This document shows, one piece after another, positions 24,722 through 33,521 of a DNA stretch of 37,499 nt. The stretch comes from Bacteroidetes bacterium OLB11 (GTDB taxonomy: Bacteria; Bacteroidota; Bacteroidia; Chitinophagales; Chitinophagaceae), in contig LNFQ01000006.1 of NCBI GenBank assembly GCA_001567165.1, positions 1 through 37,499 on the forward strand. Direction: 5' to 3'. The notes below the pieces were generated by a model. The model was given only the letters and a program-made list of their open reading frames with translations. It ran no database searches and was not told where the DNA came from. Position numbers and translations under genes: made by a program. Every line of letters starts with the position of its first letter. The first letter of the stretch is position 1.

Positions 24722-26878
24722 GTTCTCCATTAGGTAGTTTGTGATTCTTCTATAAAGTTGTAAACGAGTGATACCTCCACTGATGCCATGATTTTTATTA
24801 GGATAAATTTCTGAATCAAAATCTTTATTTTTATTAATCATAGATTGAATCATCATCATCGAATTTTGCAGATGAACATTATCATCAGAGCTACCATGTA
24901 TGAGTAAAAAATTACCTTCCAATTTATCTACCATATTGATTGGTGAATTATCATCATATCCCTTTGCATTTTCTTTTGGAGTACGCATATATCGTTCAGT
25001 GTAGATATTGTCATAGTATCGCCAATTTGTAACAGGAGCTACTGCCACAGCGGTTTTGAATATATCTGCTCCTTTCATGATACAAATGCTACTCATAAAT
25101 CCACCATAGCTCCAGCCCCAGATTCCAATACGTTTTGGGTCAATATTTGGATGTTGAGCGAAGTATTTTGCAACTGCAATTTGATCGTCGCTTTCTAGTT
25201 TTCCTAAATTCAAATATGTTTTCTTTTTAAATTCTTCACCACGATACCCGGTTCCTGTGCCGTCCACACACACAATCACATAGCCATTTTGTGCCAGCAT
25301 TTGATACCACCACATATCTTGATGGGCAAATTGGTTGGTCACTTGTTGCGACCCCGGCCCACTGTATTGATACATCAATAATGGATATTGATGATCTTCA
25401 CTAAAATCATACGGTTTCAAAAGCCAGCCATTCAGCTCTGTTCCATCTTTTCCCGGTACTTTGAATAGCTCAAAATTGGACAGTTTATACTCAGCCATTT
25501 TTGTTTTTAATGCAGCATTATCTTTTAAAACTTTTTTGTCTAGTTTTTCATTTACTAAATAATATACCGGTACTTGATTGATTTTTGAATATTTTTCTAA
25601 GAAATAAGTGTAATCACTATTGAAGTTAATATCATGCCAACCTTCTTCGGGAGTTAAGCATTTTTTGTCGTTGCCATTTGTTGATATTTTATACAAATGT
25701 CGCTCTAGTGGTGACTTTTCGGTACTCATATAATAAATAATATTTTTAGCCTCATCCACTCCTTTGATGTCTGTGACCTCCCAATTTCCTTTGGTCAATT
25801 GTGTGGATAGGTTTTGGTCAATGTCATGTAAGTAAATATGCTTAAACCCATCTTTTTCTGACGTGTACACAAATGAGTTTCTTTTGGATAAAAAAGTGAT
25901 TTGATCGTTTATTTCAACATAGTATTTATTTTTTTCATCATAAATTAATTTTGATTTTCCATTTTTAGGATTGACACTTAAAAATTCTAATTCATTTTGC
26001 AAGCGATTTAAACGATAAATAATGAGTGAATTATCAAACGGATTAATCTTAATGCGTGGAATATAGATGTCATCTATATCACCGGTCTCGCAGCGTACAG
26101 TTCTGTCATCATCAATACGATAGATATTGATATTGATAATCGAATTTTTTTCACCAGCTTTTGGATATTTATATTTGTATGAAGTTGGGTATAGATTGTC
26201 ATAAACTGAGAAGCTATATTCAGGCACATCTGATTGATCAAAACGATAATACGCAATATAATCACTTTGTGCACTCCACTCATAAGCTCTAGTAAATTCA
26301 AATTCTTCTTCATAAACCCAATCACAATTTCCATTAATAATATTGTAGTTCCCATCATCAGTCACCTGAACGGTTTCTTTATGTGTAATGTCATAATAAT
26401 ATAAATTATTTTCAAAAACATAAGCCACTTTTTCGCCATCAGGGCTAAAACTTGCATGCATAACTTTTTGAGAGCTTAATGGGATTATTTTTTTAGTATT
26501 AAAATCATAGATATAAACTTTGCTTAGCATCGAACGTCTATACACATGTTCTATTTCGGTAAATAATAAAAGTTTTGTTTCACTTTTGTTGAAAATATAA
26601 TCACTGACTACTATTTCTTTTCGATTAAAATTTAAATCGCTAAAATTAAGTAATGTCGCCACTTCTTCACCATTTTCAAAATTCATTTTTATTAATTTTT
26701 TATCTTTAATTTCTGTATAAAAATTTCCATCATTCATTGAACGGAATCCGGCTACATAGTCTTGTTTAAATGTATTTTTTGAAAAAATATCTTCTAAGAA
26801 AATTTCTTTTTTTCCTTGAGAAAATGACGCCCAACTAATGATGAGCAGTAGAAAAAATAGGATGTTCTTTTTAGTCAT
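24716..26878 (-). CDS. S9 family peptidase, dipeptidyl peptidase IV type
   Basis: A 720-residue secreted serine peptidase. The signal peptide MTKKNILFFLLLIISWASFSQ is followed by an eight-bladed propeller (DPP IV N-terminal domain, about 60-470). It contains CDWVYEEEFEFTRAYEWSAQ with the Glu pair that binds the substrate amino terminus. The alpha/beta hydrolase domain carries nucleophile Ser about 590 in GWSYGGF, Asp about 665 in SSDDNVH and His about 697 in NKNHGISG. Together these indicate removal of X-Pro or X-Ala dipeptides from peptides in the periplasm. A TAGTTTTG box lies 34 bases upstream of the ATG. The gene is convergent with the ABC permease and appears monocistronic. Confidence 0.95.
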   Translation of the reverse strand: MTKKNILFFLLLIISWASFSQGKKEIFLEDIFSKNTFKQDYVAGFRSMNDGNFYTEIKDKKLIKMNFENGEEVATLLNFSDLNFNRKEIVVSDYIFNKSETKLLLFTEIEHVYRRSMLSKVYIYDFNTKKIIPLSSQKVMHASFSPDGEKVAYVFENNLYYYDITHKETVQVTDDGNYNIINGNCDWVYEEEFEFTRAYEWSAQSDYIAYYRFDQSDVPEYSFSVYDNLYPTSYKYKYPKAGEKNSIININIYRIDDDRTVRCETGDIDDIYIPRIKINPFDNSLIIYRLNRLQNELEFLSVNPKNGKSKLIYDEKNKYYVEINDQITFLSKRNSFVYTSEKDGFKHIYLHDIDQNLSTQLTKGNWEVTDIKGVDEAKNIIYYMSTEKSPLERHLYKISTNGNDKKCLTPEEGWHDINFNSDYTYFLEKYSKINQVPVYYLVNEKLDKKVLKDNAALKTKMAEYKLSNFELFKVPGKDGTELNGWLLKPYDFSEDHQYPLLMYQYSGPGSQQVTNQFAHQDMWWYQMLAQNGYVIVCVDGTGTGYRGEEFKKKTYLNLGKLESDDQIAVAKYFAQHPNIDPKRIGIWGWSYGGFMSSICIMKGADIFKTAVAVAPVTNWRYYDNIYTERYMRTPKENAKGYDDNSPINMVDKLEGNFLLIHGSSDDNVHLQNSMMMIQSMINKNKDFDSEIYPNKNHGISGGITRLQLYRRITNYLMENL

Positions 26879-26912
26879 GATTGTTTGAAGTATTTTAATT
26901 TTTGAATGAGGA

Positions 26913-26920
26913 CAAAACTA
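26913..26920 (-). promoter_or_regulatory. -7 promoter box for the S9 peptidase gene
   Basis: The minus strand reads TAGTTTTG, 34 bases before the ATG at 26878. It matches TAnnTTTG; no -33 box at N19. Confidence 0.4.
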
Positions 26921-27028
26921 ATATTTTGATTTTGAAATTCTTATTATTTTAGGTAGAAATACAATTTTGCATTTTGAATTTTAAAAAACTAAAAAATTAA
27001 GCTAACTTGCACAAAAAAATATAGGACA

Positions 27029-27475
27029 ATGATACAACGAAAACAAACGCTTTGGTTTTTATTAGGGGCAATTGTAGCAGGTTTAGCATTTGTGTTGCCT
27101 TATGGTTTCAAAAACACAACCAGCATGATGAAATATAATATTAATGTTGAAAATTTTAAAGCACAAGACGATATCTGGCTATTGCTTCTCTTCAGTGTTA
27201 TTATTGTAATTGATATAGGTGCTATTTTTTTATTTAAAAACAGAAAAATGCAATCTATCTTAGCAGGATTAGCCATTGCGTTTTGTGTGGGGGCTTTCGC
27301 GCTTGAATTTTTTTATTCAACAAGTGGTGGAAATCAATTAGCATTTGGGATAGCCAACTCAAGTCTATACATCGGATTACTCTTACCCATTCTCTGTGTT
27401 ATTTTGAATATCATGGCTTTAAACGGAGTGAAAAAAGATATTCGCCTCCTGAAAGAAACAGACCGATTACGATGA
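27029..27475 (+). CDS. DUF4293 membrane protein
   Basis: A 148-residue protein with four membrane helices (FLLGAIVAGLAFVLPYGF, IWLLLLFSVIIVIDIGAIFL, ILAGLAIAFCVGAFALEFF and YIGLLLPILCVILNIMAL). It opens with MIQRKQTLWFLLGAI, characteristic of DUF4293, a small Bacteroidota-specific family of unknown function. The basic tail VKKDIRLLKETDRLR is also typical. A TAACTTGC element lies about 25 bases upstream, close to the promoter consensus but one base short. nuoF follows 59 bases later; the two may share a transcript but no functional link is known. Confidence 0.9.
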   Translation: MIQRKQTLWFLLGAIVAGLAFVLPYGFKNTTSMMKYNINVENFKAQDDIWLLLLFSVIIVIDIGAIFLFKNRKMQSILAGLAIAFCVGAFALEFFYSTSGGNQLAFGIANSSLYIGLLLPILCVILNIMALNGVKKDIRLLKETDRLR

Positions 27476-27534
27476 AATTAAATTTATTATTAAAGTATTT
27501 GATTTATTGATTTAAAAAACGAATTTTGCAGAAT

Positions 27535-28888
27535 ATGGCAAGCATAAAAATTACTCCTTAAAAACGATAAAGTTGAAGGTATAAGATATTATGAAACTTA
27601 TAGAAAACACGGCGGTTATCATGCTGCCGAAAAAGCACTCCGCAATTTGACTCCCGATGAAGTGACCGAAGAAGTGAAAAAAAGTGGATTAAGAGGGCGT
27701 GGTGGTGCCGGCTTTCCAACAGGTATGAAATGGAGCTTTTTGGCAAAGCCTGAAGGAATCCCTAGACACTTAGTTGTGAATGCTGATGAGAGTGAACCCG
27801 GCACTTTCAAAGATAGGTATTTAATGGAATATATTCCCCATTTATTGATAGAAGGAATTATTATTTCAAGTTACGCACTTGGCTCAAACACCTCATTTAT
27901 ATACATTCGAGGTGAATATGCATGGATAGTTGATATTTTAGAACAAGCCATTGAAGAAGCAAAACAAAACGGATGGCTCGGTCAAAATATTTTAGGAACT
28001 GGATTTGACTTAAATATTTATGTTCAAAGAGGAGCAGGAGCTTATATCTGTGGTGAAGAAACCGCTTTGTTAGAATCTATTGAAGGCAAAAGAGGAAACC
28101 CGCGTATCAAGCCACCATTTCCTGCTGTGAAAGGTTTATGGGGGCGTCCAACAGTAGTGAATAATGTCGAAAGTATTTCAGCTGTTGTCCCAATCATTGA
28201 TATGGGTGGGGATGAATATGCTAAAATTGGAGAGGGTAGAAGTACTGGCACTAAACTGATTTCAGCTTGTGGAAATATTAATAAACCCGGAGTATATGAA
28301 ATTGATATGACATGCTCTGTCGAAGAGTTTATATTTAGTGACGAATATTGTGGTGGAATACCTAATGGTAAAAGATTAAAAGCATGTATTCCTGGTGGGT
28401 CATCTGTGCCTATTTTGCCTGCTAACTTATTGTTGAAAACTTCAAAAGGAGAAACCCGTTACATGAATTATGAATCACTTTCTGATGGCGGATTCCAGAC
28501 GGGGACTATGATGGGAAGTGGTGGATTTATTGTGTTGGACGAAGATCAATGTGTGGTGAGACATACCATGACTTTGGCTCATTTTTATAGACATGAAAGT
28601 TGTGGACAATGTTCTCCATGTCGTGAAGGAACTGCTTGGCTTTATAAAATTTTGCACAATATCGAATATGGTAAAGCCAATATGAAAGATATTGATTTGC
28701 TTTGGGATGTTCAAAGACGAATTGAAGGAAACACTATCTGTCCTTTAGGTGATGCGGCTGCATGGCCTGTTGCTGCTGCAATACGCCATTTTCGTGATGA
28801 ATTTGAATGGCATATTCACAATCCTGAAAAAAGCCAAACTGAAAATTATGGATTAGCACATTATGCTGATGTGCTTGTCACTTCTTAG
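27535..28888 (+). CDS. nuoF: NADH-quinone oxidoreductase subunit F (NuoF), frameshift near the start
   Basis: NADH- and FMN-binding subunit of complex I. Conserved segments are SGLRGRGGAGFPTGMKW, NADESEPGTFKDR, GAGAYICGEETALLESIEGK, LWGRPTVVNNVES and the 4Fe-4S site ESCGQCSPCREGT with a further Cys in TICPLGDAAAWPV. The true N-terminus is encoded from ATG 27535, but a run of five A (27546-27550) has one base too many. With four it reads MASIKLLLKNDKVEGIRYY, then YRKHGGYHAAEKAL, and joins the long frame, giving about 450 residues, the normal NuoF length. As it stands, translation from 27535 stops after eight codons, and a TTG at 27647 would drop 37 conserved residues. No nuoE or nuoG flank it, which is unusual. 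Bases 27562-28888 are intact. Confidence 0.93.
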
Positions 28889-28939
28889 ACTTATTTTTTA
28901 TAAAATAGAAACAACTCCTCCAAGTTGAAATACTCTCGA

Positions 28940-29467
28940 TTATTCGTTCGTAATTTCATCATAATGATTAAATAGCTCAATCACTCTTGCCTTGTAAAGA
29001 GAGAGTATTGAAGATAGTTCAATCATGCTTTGTATTGTACCCCCTCCAGAATATTTGTCAGAACGCAATAAGGAAATGAGTTTCGTTTCTTCATCTCGAA
29101 AATTTAACCATGCTTTTTGAGCATTTTTTAAAACACTTTGATTTTCTTTATTTAAAGAACTAAGTAATAATTTGTAATATTTATTCAGTAAAAAGTCATA
29201 ACCCTTCGTGGCTATTGAAATCCCAAAATTTGTGCCATGTGTAGATGGGTCAAGGTCTAAAAGTTTTTCTAAAGTTCTTTCTACTTTAAAAGTATCATAG
29301 TTGAATTGCCTACTCTTATCACCGATTGACCTATCTTGTTGGGATAAAAATTCCAAAGATTCGATTTCCACTTTTGTTTCAATAATGCTCAAAAGGCTAT
29401 CCTCATTTTGTGAAAATGCCCATATTGGAAGTAGGAAAAAGATGTAATAAAAAAAGTTTTTTTTCAA
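28940..29467 (-). CDS. LprI-like (DUF1311) secreted protein
   Basis: A 175-residue protein with signal peptide MKKNFFYYIFFLLPIWAFSQ. The C-terminal half is DUF1311/LprI-like: LNKYYKLLLSSLNKENQSVL, then KNAQKAWLNFRDEETKLISL and GGGTIQSMIELSSILSLYKAR, the K-A-W-x-x-(F/Y)-R-D-E core of the family. Some members inhibit lysozyme; for most the role is unknown. The N-terminal half is divergent. The start is TTG 29467, since no ATG precedes the signal sequence in frame. Single gene, convergent with nuoF; no typical Cys pair of the lysozyme-inhibiting members is visible. Confidence 0.85.
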   Translation of the reverse strand: MKKNFFYYIFFLLPIWAFSQNEDSLLSIIETKVEIESLEFLSQQDRSIGDKSRQFNYDTFKVERTLEKLLDLDPSTHGTNFGISIATKGYDFLLNKYYKLLLSSLNKENQSVLKNAQKAWLNFRDEETKLISLLRSDKYSGGGTIQSMIELSSILSLYKARVIELFNHYDEITNE

Positions 29468-29636
29468 GTATATTTTTTTAATTTAAGTAAAAGTAAATAA
29501 AAAAGGGCGAGATAAAAATGAAAATTTCATTTTATATTTATAAAGTTTAAAATGAATGGTTAAGTGTAATTTTATTATTCAAATAATGCTCTCAAAGAAT
29601 TAAAATATTTAATTTTGATAACAATATTCTACAAAT

Positions 29637-30148
29637 ATTAAAAAAATAGATTGGCGATGGGGATTAGTATTTGGAGCCATAAAGACCATTTATAATCTTA
29701 TAGATTGATAATTTAGTTTAAATGATTTTTCGATTTATGTTATTTCAAAAGTCATTTTATTATCAGTATTGTCAGGGGGGTATCTGGAGCGATTTTTGGA
29801 TTTCTCTTTTCAAAACTCAATCAATTATTGAAAAAAAATCAACCTCTAAAAATTGATTTATTACCTGATGAAATAATTTTATTGCAGGCTACAGCAAACC
29901 ATATTAAAGGGTTTGAAAATGCAGGAGGCTTGTTGTATCCTACAAATCATCGGCTTTTATTCATTTCACATAAATTGAATATTCAAAATCATACCCTTTT
30001 CATCGAGCGTAATGAAATTACATAAGCTGAAAAATACAATGTTATAAAGGTATTCAAAAATGGGCTTTTGGTAAAATTGAATAACCAAATACAAGAAAAA
30101 TTTTTTGTAGAGAATTTGGATAAATGGGTAGAAAAAATAAATCACTAA
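29637..30148 (+). pseudogene. GRAM-domain-like membrane protein, decayed (two stop sites and a frameshift)
   Basis: The reading can be followed as IKKIDWRWGLVFGAIKTIYN, then two successive stops TGA TAA (29706-29711) in the same frame. It continues with FSIYVISKVILLSVLSG, a -1 shift at six G (29775-29780), VSGAIFGFLFSKLNQLLKK, then PLKIDLLPDEIILLQATANH and a GRAM-like body (KGFENAGGLLYPTNHRLLFI, SHKLNIQNHTLFIERNEIT). A TAA at 30023-30025 interrupts it, and the same frame resumes with AEKYNVIKVF and FFVENLDKWVEKINH to TAA 30146-30148. No ATG is present at the front. Intact relatives have a short membrane N-terminus and a C-terminal GRAM domain that binds membranes. Four independent lesions make this a genuine pseudogene. 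The longest open piece is 29828-30025. Confidence 0.75.
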
Positions 30149-30167
30149 GAGAAGAAATCTTAGAATT
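30145..30167. terminator. Weak hairpin between convergent genes
   Basis: CTAAGA (30145-30150) pairs with TCTTAG (30158-30163) around a seven-base loop and is followed by AATTTT. Short stem, so only a tentative terminator between the pseudogene and the M16 peptidase end. Confidence 0.25.
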
Positions 30168-30171
30168 TTAA

Positions 30172-31426
30172 TTATTCATGTATTGTGTCAGTTTTTGATA
30201 AATATAAAAGAGTATTTGAATTAGAATGTATCAGTACTTCATTGGCATATTGGAGTACATCATCTTTATTCACTTTTTGATAATTGGAAAGTTCCGTATT
30301 CATTCGGTTTGCGTCACCTATTAATTCATAAAATGCTAAATTATTTGCTCTATTCAATAAACTCAAATCTTCAAATGCAATCAAACTTTCAATTTTATTT
30401 TTTGCTTTTTCAAGTTTCGGAATCCAAAACGAAATGTTTTTTTATCTTGTCTAATTCAATGTCAATTGCAGCTTCAGCGTTTTCGGGAGTAGTATTGGGC
30501 AACAGTTTGCCTTCCACCACAAGCAATCCATTCTCAACGCTACCTGTGTGATAGCAATCAATTTGGCTAAACAGCGGATTGTCTTTCACAAGCTCTTGAT
30601 ACAGTCGTGATGACTTGCCACCACTCATTATTTCAGTAATGATATCAGCGACATAATATTTTTCATTGGTCCGGTTTGCAATATGAAAAGCTTTAAAAAT
30701 TACTGATACAGGAACATCCTTTTCTACAACGAGTCTTCTACTTTCGGTTTGTTTGGGTTCTTCTTGAATATGTCGAATATATTTTTCTCCAGATTCAATA
30801 TCTCCAAACCACTTTTCAGCCAATGACTTTACTTCATCCACACTGATATTTCCAGCAATACTTAGTATGGCATTGACAGGTCTATAATGTTTAAAGAAAA
30901 ACTTTTTGACATCTTCTAATTGAGCATTTTCAATATGAGATAATTCTTTGCCGATAGTCATCCATTGATAGGGATGTTGTTTGTAGCAAAGTGAGCGAAG
31001 GTACATCCAAGCATCTCCATAAGGTTTGTTGATATAATGTTCTTTAAATTCTTCACATACTACTTTTCGTTGCACTTCTAAACTCTTTTCATTAAATGCT
31101 AAACTTAACATTCGATCGCTCTCTAGCCAAAATGCAGTTTCTACGTTTTTTGAAGGAATTTGAATATAGTAATTGGTAATATCATTTGTGGTGTAAGCAT
31201 TATTTTCGCCTCCAGCAATTTGTAGGGGTTCGTCATAATCTGGAATATGCAATGAGCCTCCAAACATGAGATGCTCAAAGAGGTGTGCAAATCCAGTTTG
31301 ATTTGGATTTTCATCTTTTGCTCCCACATCGTATAAAATATTTACTGCAACCATTGGAGTGCTATTGTCTGTATGAACGATGCATCGCAATCCATTTTTT
31401 AAAATAAATTTTTCAAACTGAATCAT
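30172..31426 (-). CDS. M16 zinc peptidase (insulinase/pitrilysin family), frameshifted
   Basis: Start ATG 31426. The N-terminal half carries the inverted zinc motif HLFEH (His48, Glu51, His52) with the distal Glu expected in VVCEEFKEHY, plus MFGGSLHIPDYDEPLQ and NAYTTNDITNYY. The second half continues with ESRRLVVEKDVPVSVIFKAF and MSGGKSSRLYQELV. Near the C-terminus the frame shifts between about 30411 and 30443. Removing one base restores LEKAKNKIESLIAFEDLSLL, then NRANNLAFYELIGDA, ending at 30172. Candidate sites are seven T on the plus strand (30437-30443) or three T near 30414-30416; the latter gives the more family-like VLDSELEKAK. Total about 418 residues, a usual length. No signal peptide is visible. 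It follows purF by 33 bases and may share its transcript. Pieces as read: 30410-31426 and 30172-30384. Confidence 0.9.
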
Positions 31427-31459
31427 TTTGTATTCTTGTCTTCTTGATGTTTTTTGTTT

Positions 31460-33310
31460 TTAATAGGCTCTGTTTTTGGTGCCATCCATATAATTAATAA
31501 ATGCATTATTGACAACTACATTTCCTCCAGGAGTAGGATAATCGCCTGAGAAATACCAGTCTCCAGTATTATGTGGACAAGCTTTATGAAGGTTTTCAAT
31601 GGTTTGGTAAATAATTTCAATTTCAGCATTTACATCTTCAGGATGCAACATTTGAGCGATTTTGGTATTAATATCTTCGACCGTAAATTGCTTATATACT
31701 TTCTTGACATAGTTTTTAGATGAAAGCGTATTCGCCTTTTTGGCTTCTATACATTCTTGATACACCTCATTTAAAATATGCAATTGCTTATGGTCTTTTA
31801 ATAGTTCTACTGTGGCATTAAATGCAATAAATTCATTCATTCGACTCATGTCAATTCCATAACAATCAGGATAGCGAATCTGTGGAGCTGAAGAAACGAT
31901 GATAATTTTTTTAGGCCCTAATCGGTCTAGCATTTTAATAATACTTTCTCTCAAAGTGGTACCTCTCACAATCGAATCATCAATAATAACAATCGAATCG
32001 ATACCTGCTCTCACTGTACCGTAGGTAATATCATAAACGTGTTGCACCATTTCGTTTCTTGCAGAATCTTCGGTGATAAAGGTTCGCATTTTGACATCCT
32101 TAATGGCAATTTTTTCAACGCGAACTCTTCGCTCAATCATCTCACGCAATTTCTCATCATCAAAGTCTTTATTCCATGATTGAATGCGTTTAATTTTTAT
32201 TTCGTTCAGATAAGCCTCTGCTCCTTTTACTAATCCGTAAAATGCAATTTCAGACGTGTTGGGGATAAAAGAAAATAAAGTATTTTTTAAATCATATTGA
32301 ATAGATTCTAACACTTTTTCAGAAAGAAAACGCCCAAGCTGTTTTCGTTCATTATAGATTTCCTGATCACTTCCTCTTGAAAAATAGATTCGTTCAAAAC
32401 TACAAGCAGCCCTTTTTGCTTCTGGTAAAATTTGTTCTATGTGATAACTGCCATCTTTATGCACAATGATAGCATGTCCGGGGGGCAACTCGTTTATTTC
32501 TTCAAATGGAGTTTTGAACGTAGTCATCAAAACTGCTCTCTCAGAAGTGACGCATACCACTTCTTCGTTAATGTAATAATAAGCAGGTCTAATGCCGTGA
32601 GCATCTCTGAACACAAAGCCATCGCCATTTCCACAAATTCCTTCTACTACAAATCCTCCATCAAATTTTGCAGCGGATTCACTCAATATTTTTTTCCAAT
32701 TTATTGAACTATTTTCTTTGCTTACTTCTTCTTTAAGGAATAAATGTATTGTTCTAATCATTGCAAACAAGTCACTATCCATTGTAGGGTTATTCACCTG
32801 ATCCTCGCCTAGAAATTGAATGAGTTCTTTAGTATTTGTCAAATTGAAATTTCCTGCAAGGCATATGTTTAATGCAGGATTGATGTCAGAAATTATAAAG
32901 GGATGACAGTATTCAATATCATTTTTACCTTGTGTTCCATATCGCAAATGACCAATCATCACTTCACCCAAAAAATCGATATATCCTTTTAATAAATCAG
33001 GATAGTTGCGAATCGTAGGATGCAGCTTTTCAATATCCTCAATTTCTTTTTGTAAGTGTTTAAAAATGCCGGCAATATCTTGTCCCACATTACTTCTAAT
33101 CCTTTTCATAAAAGGAACACCTATTTGCATATCCAATTTAACACTAGCAATCCCTGCACCATCTTGCCCTCTATTATGTTGTTTTTCCATCAAGAGATAG
33201 AGTTTGTCAAGCCCATAAAGTGCTGTGTTATATTTTTGATGAAAATAAGTAAAAGGTTTGCGTAGCCTTAAAAAAGCAATACCACATTCATGGCGAATTT
33301 CGTCTGACAT
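31460..33310 (-). CDS. purF: Amidophosphoribosyltransferase, long Bacteroidota form
   Basis: First committed enzyme of purine synthesis, or a close paralogue of it. A class II glutamine amidotransferase domain starts at HECGIAFLRLR (Cys9 as nucleophile after removal of an eight-residue propeptide), with QHNRGQDGAGIASV, GHLRYGTQG and LAGNFNLTN. The phosphoribosyltransferase domain carries the PRPP loop VIIDDSIVRGTTLRE (about 441-455). At 616 residues it is some 120 longer than the common PurF, from insertions in the N-terminal domain and a C-terminal extension after the PRPP site. This long form is known in Bacteroidota, sometimes beside a standard PurF, so purine synthesis is likely but not certain. 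The M16 gene follows after 33 bases. A -7 box lies only seven bases before the ATG. Confidence 0.88.
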   Translation of the reverse strand: MSDEIRHECGIAFLRLRKPFTYFHQKYNTALYGLDKLYLLMEKQHNRGQDGAGIASVKLDMQIGVPFMKRIRSNVGQDIAGIFKHLQKEIEDIEKLHPTIRNYPDLLKGYIDFLGEVMIGHLRYGTQGKNDIEYCHPFIISDINPALNICLAGNFNLTNTKELIQFLGEDQVNNPTMDSDLFAMIRTIHLFLKEEVSKENSSINWKKILSESAAKFDGGFVVEGICGNGDGFVFRDAHGIRPAYYYINEEVVCVTSERAVLMTTFKTPFEEINELPPGHAIIVHKDGSYHIEQILPEAKRAACSFERIYFSRGSDQEIYNERKQLGRFLSEKVLESIQYDLKNTLFSFIPNTSEIAFYGLVKGAEAYLNEIKIKRIQSWNKDFDDEKLREMIERRVRVEKIAIKDVKMRTFITEDSARNEMVQHVYDITYGTVRAGIDSIVIIDDSIVRGTTLRESIIKMLDRLGPKKIIIVSSAPQIRYPDCYGIDMSRMNEFIAFNATVELLKDHKQLHILNEVYQECIEAKKANTLSSKNYVKKVYKQFTVEDINTKIAQMLHPEDVNAEIEIIYQTIENLHKACPHNTGDWYFSGDYPTPGGNVVVNNAFINYMDGTKNRAY

Positions 33311-33317
33311 AAGAGTG

Positions 33318-33325
33318 CAAAGATA
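33318..33325 (-). promoter_or_regulatory. -7 box seven bases upstream of the purF start
   Basis: The minus strand reads TATCTTTG then CACTCTT then ATG. The CACTC that follows is shared with the rRNA-type promoters at the right end. Transcription would start at or within two or three bases of the start codon. Confidence 0.5.
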
Positions 33326-33521
33326 GTATCTAATACAGAAAATTATTTTATGATTATAACTAATTTTCTTGGTGATTTAAAATAAATCAAAATGATTCGT
33401 CACACACTTTGTTCTATAAAAATAGCAGAATCGATTCGGGTAAAATCGGATATTCTTTACTATTTAAAAGCATTTTTTAGGATTTCAGTGCTAATTTTGG
33501 TCAAAAATTTAAACCCTTAGT

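Noticed and set aside
27647..27649. TTG 27647 as a true nuoF start
   Set aside because: It would remove a conserved N-terminus (VEGIRYYETYRKHGG and on) that is present just upstream in the same frame; a frameshift near 27546 explains the data better.
29468..29636. Small gene between the LprI-like gene and the pseudogene
   Set aside because: Stops are frequent in all frames and the sequence is AT-rich without coding pattern.
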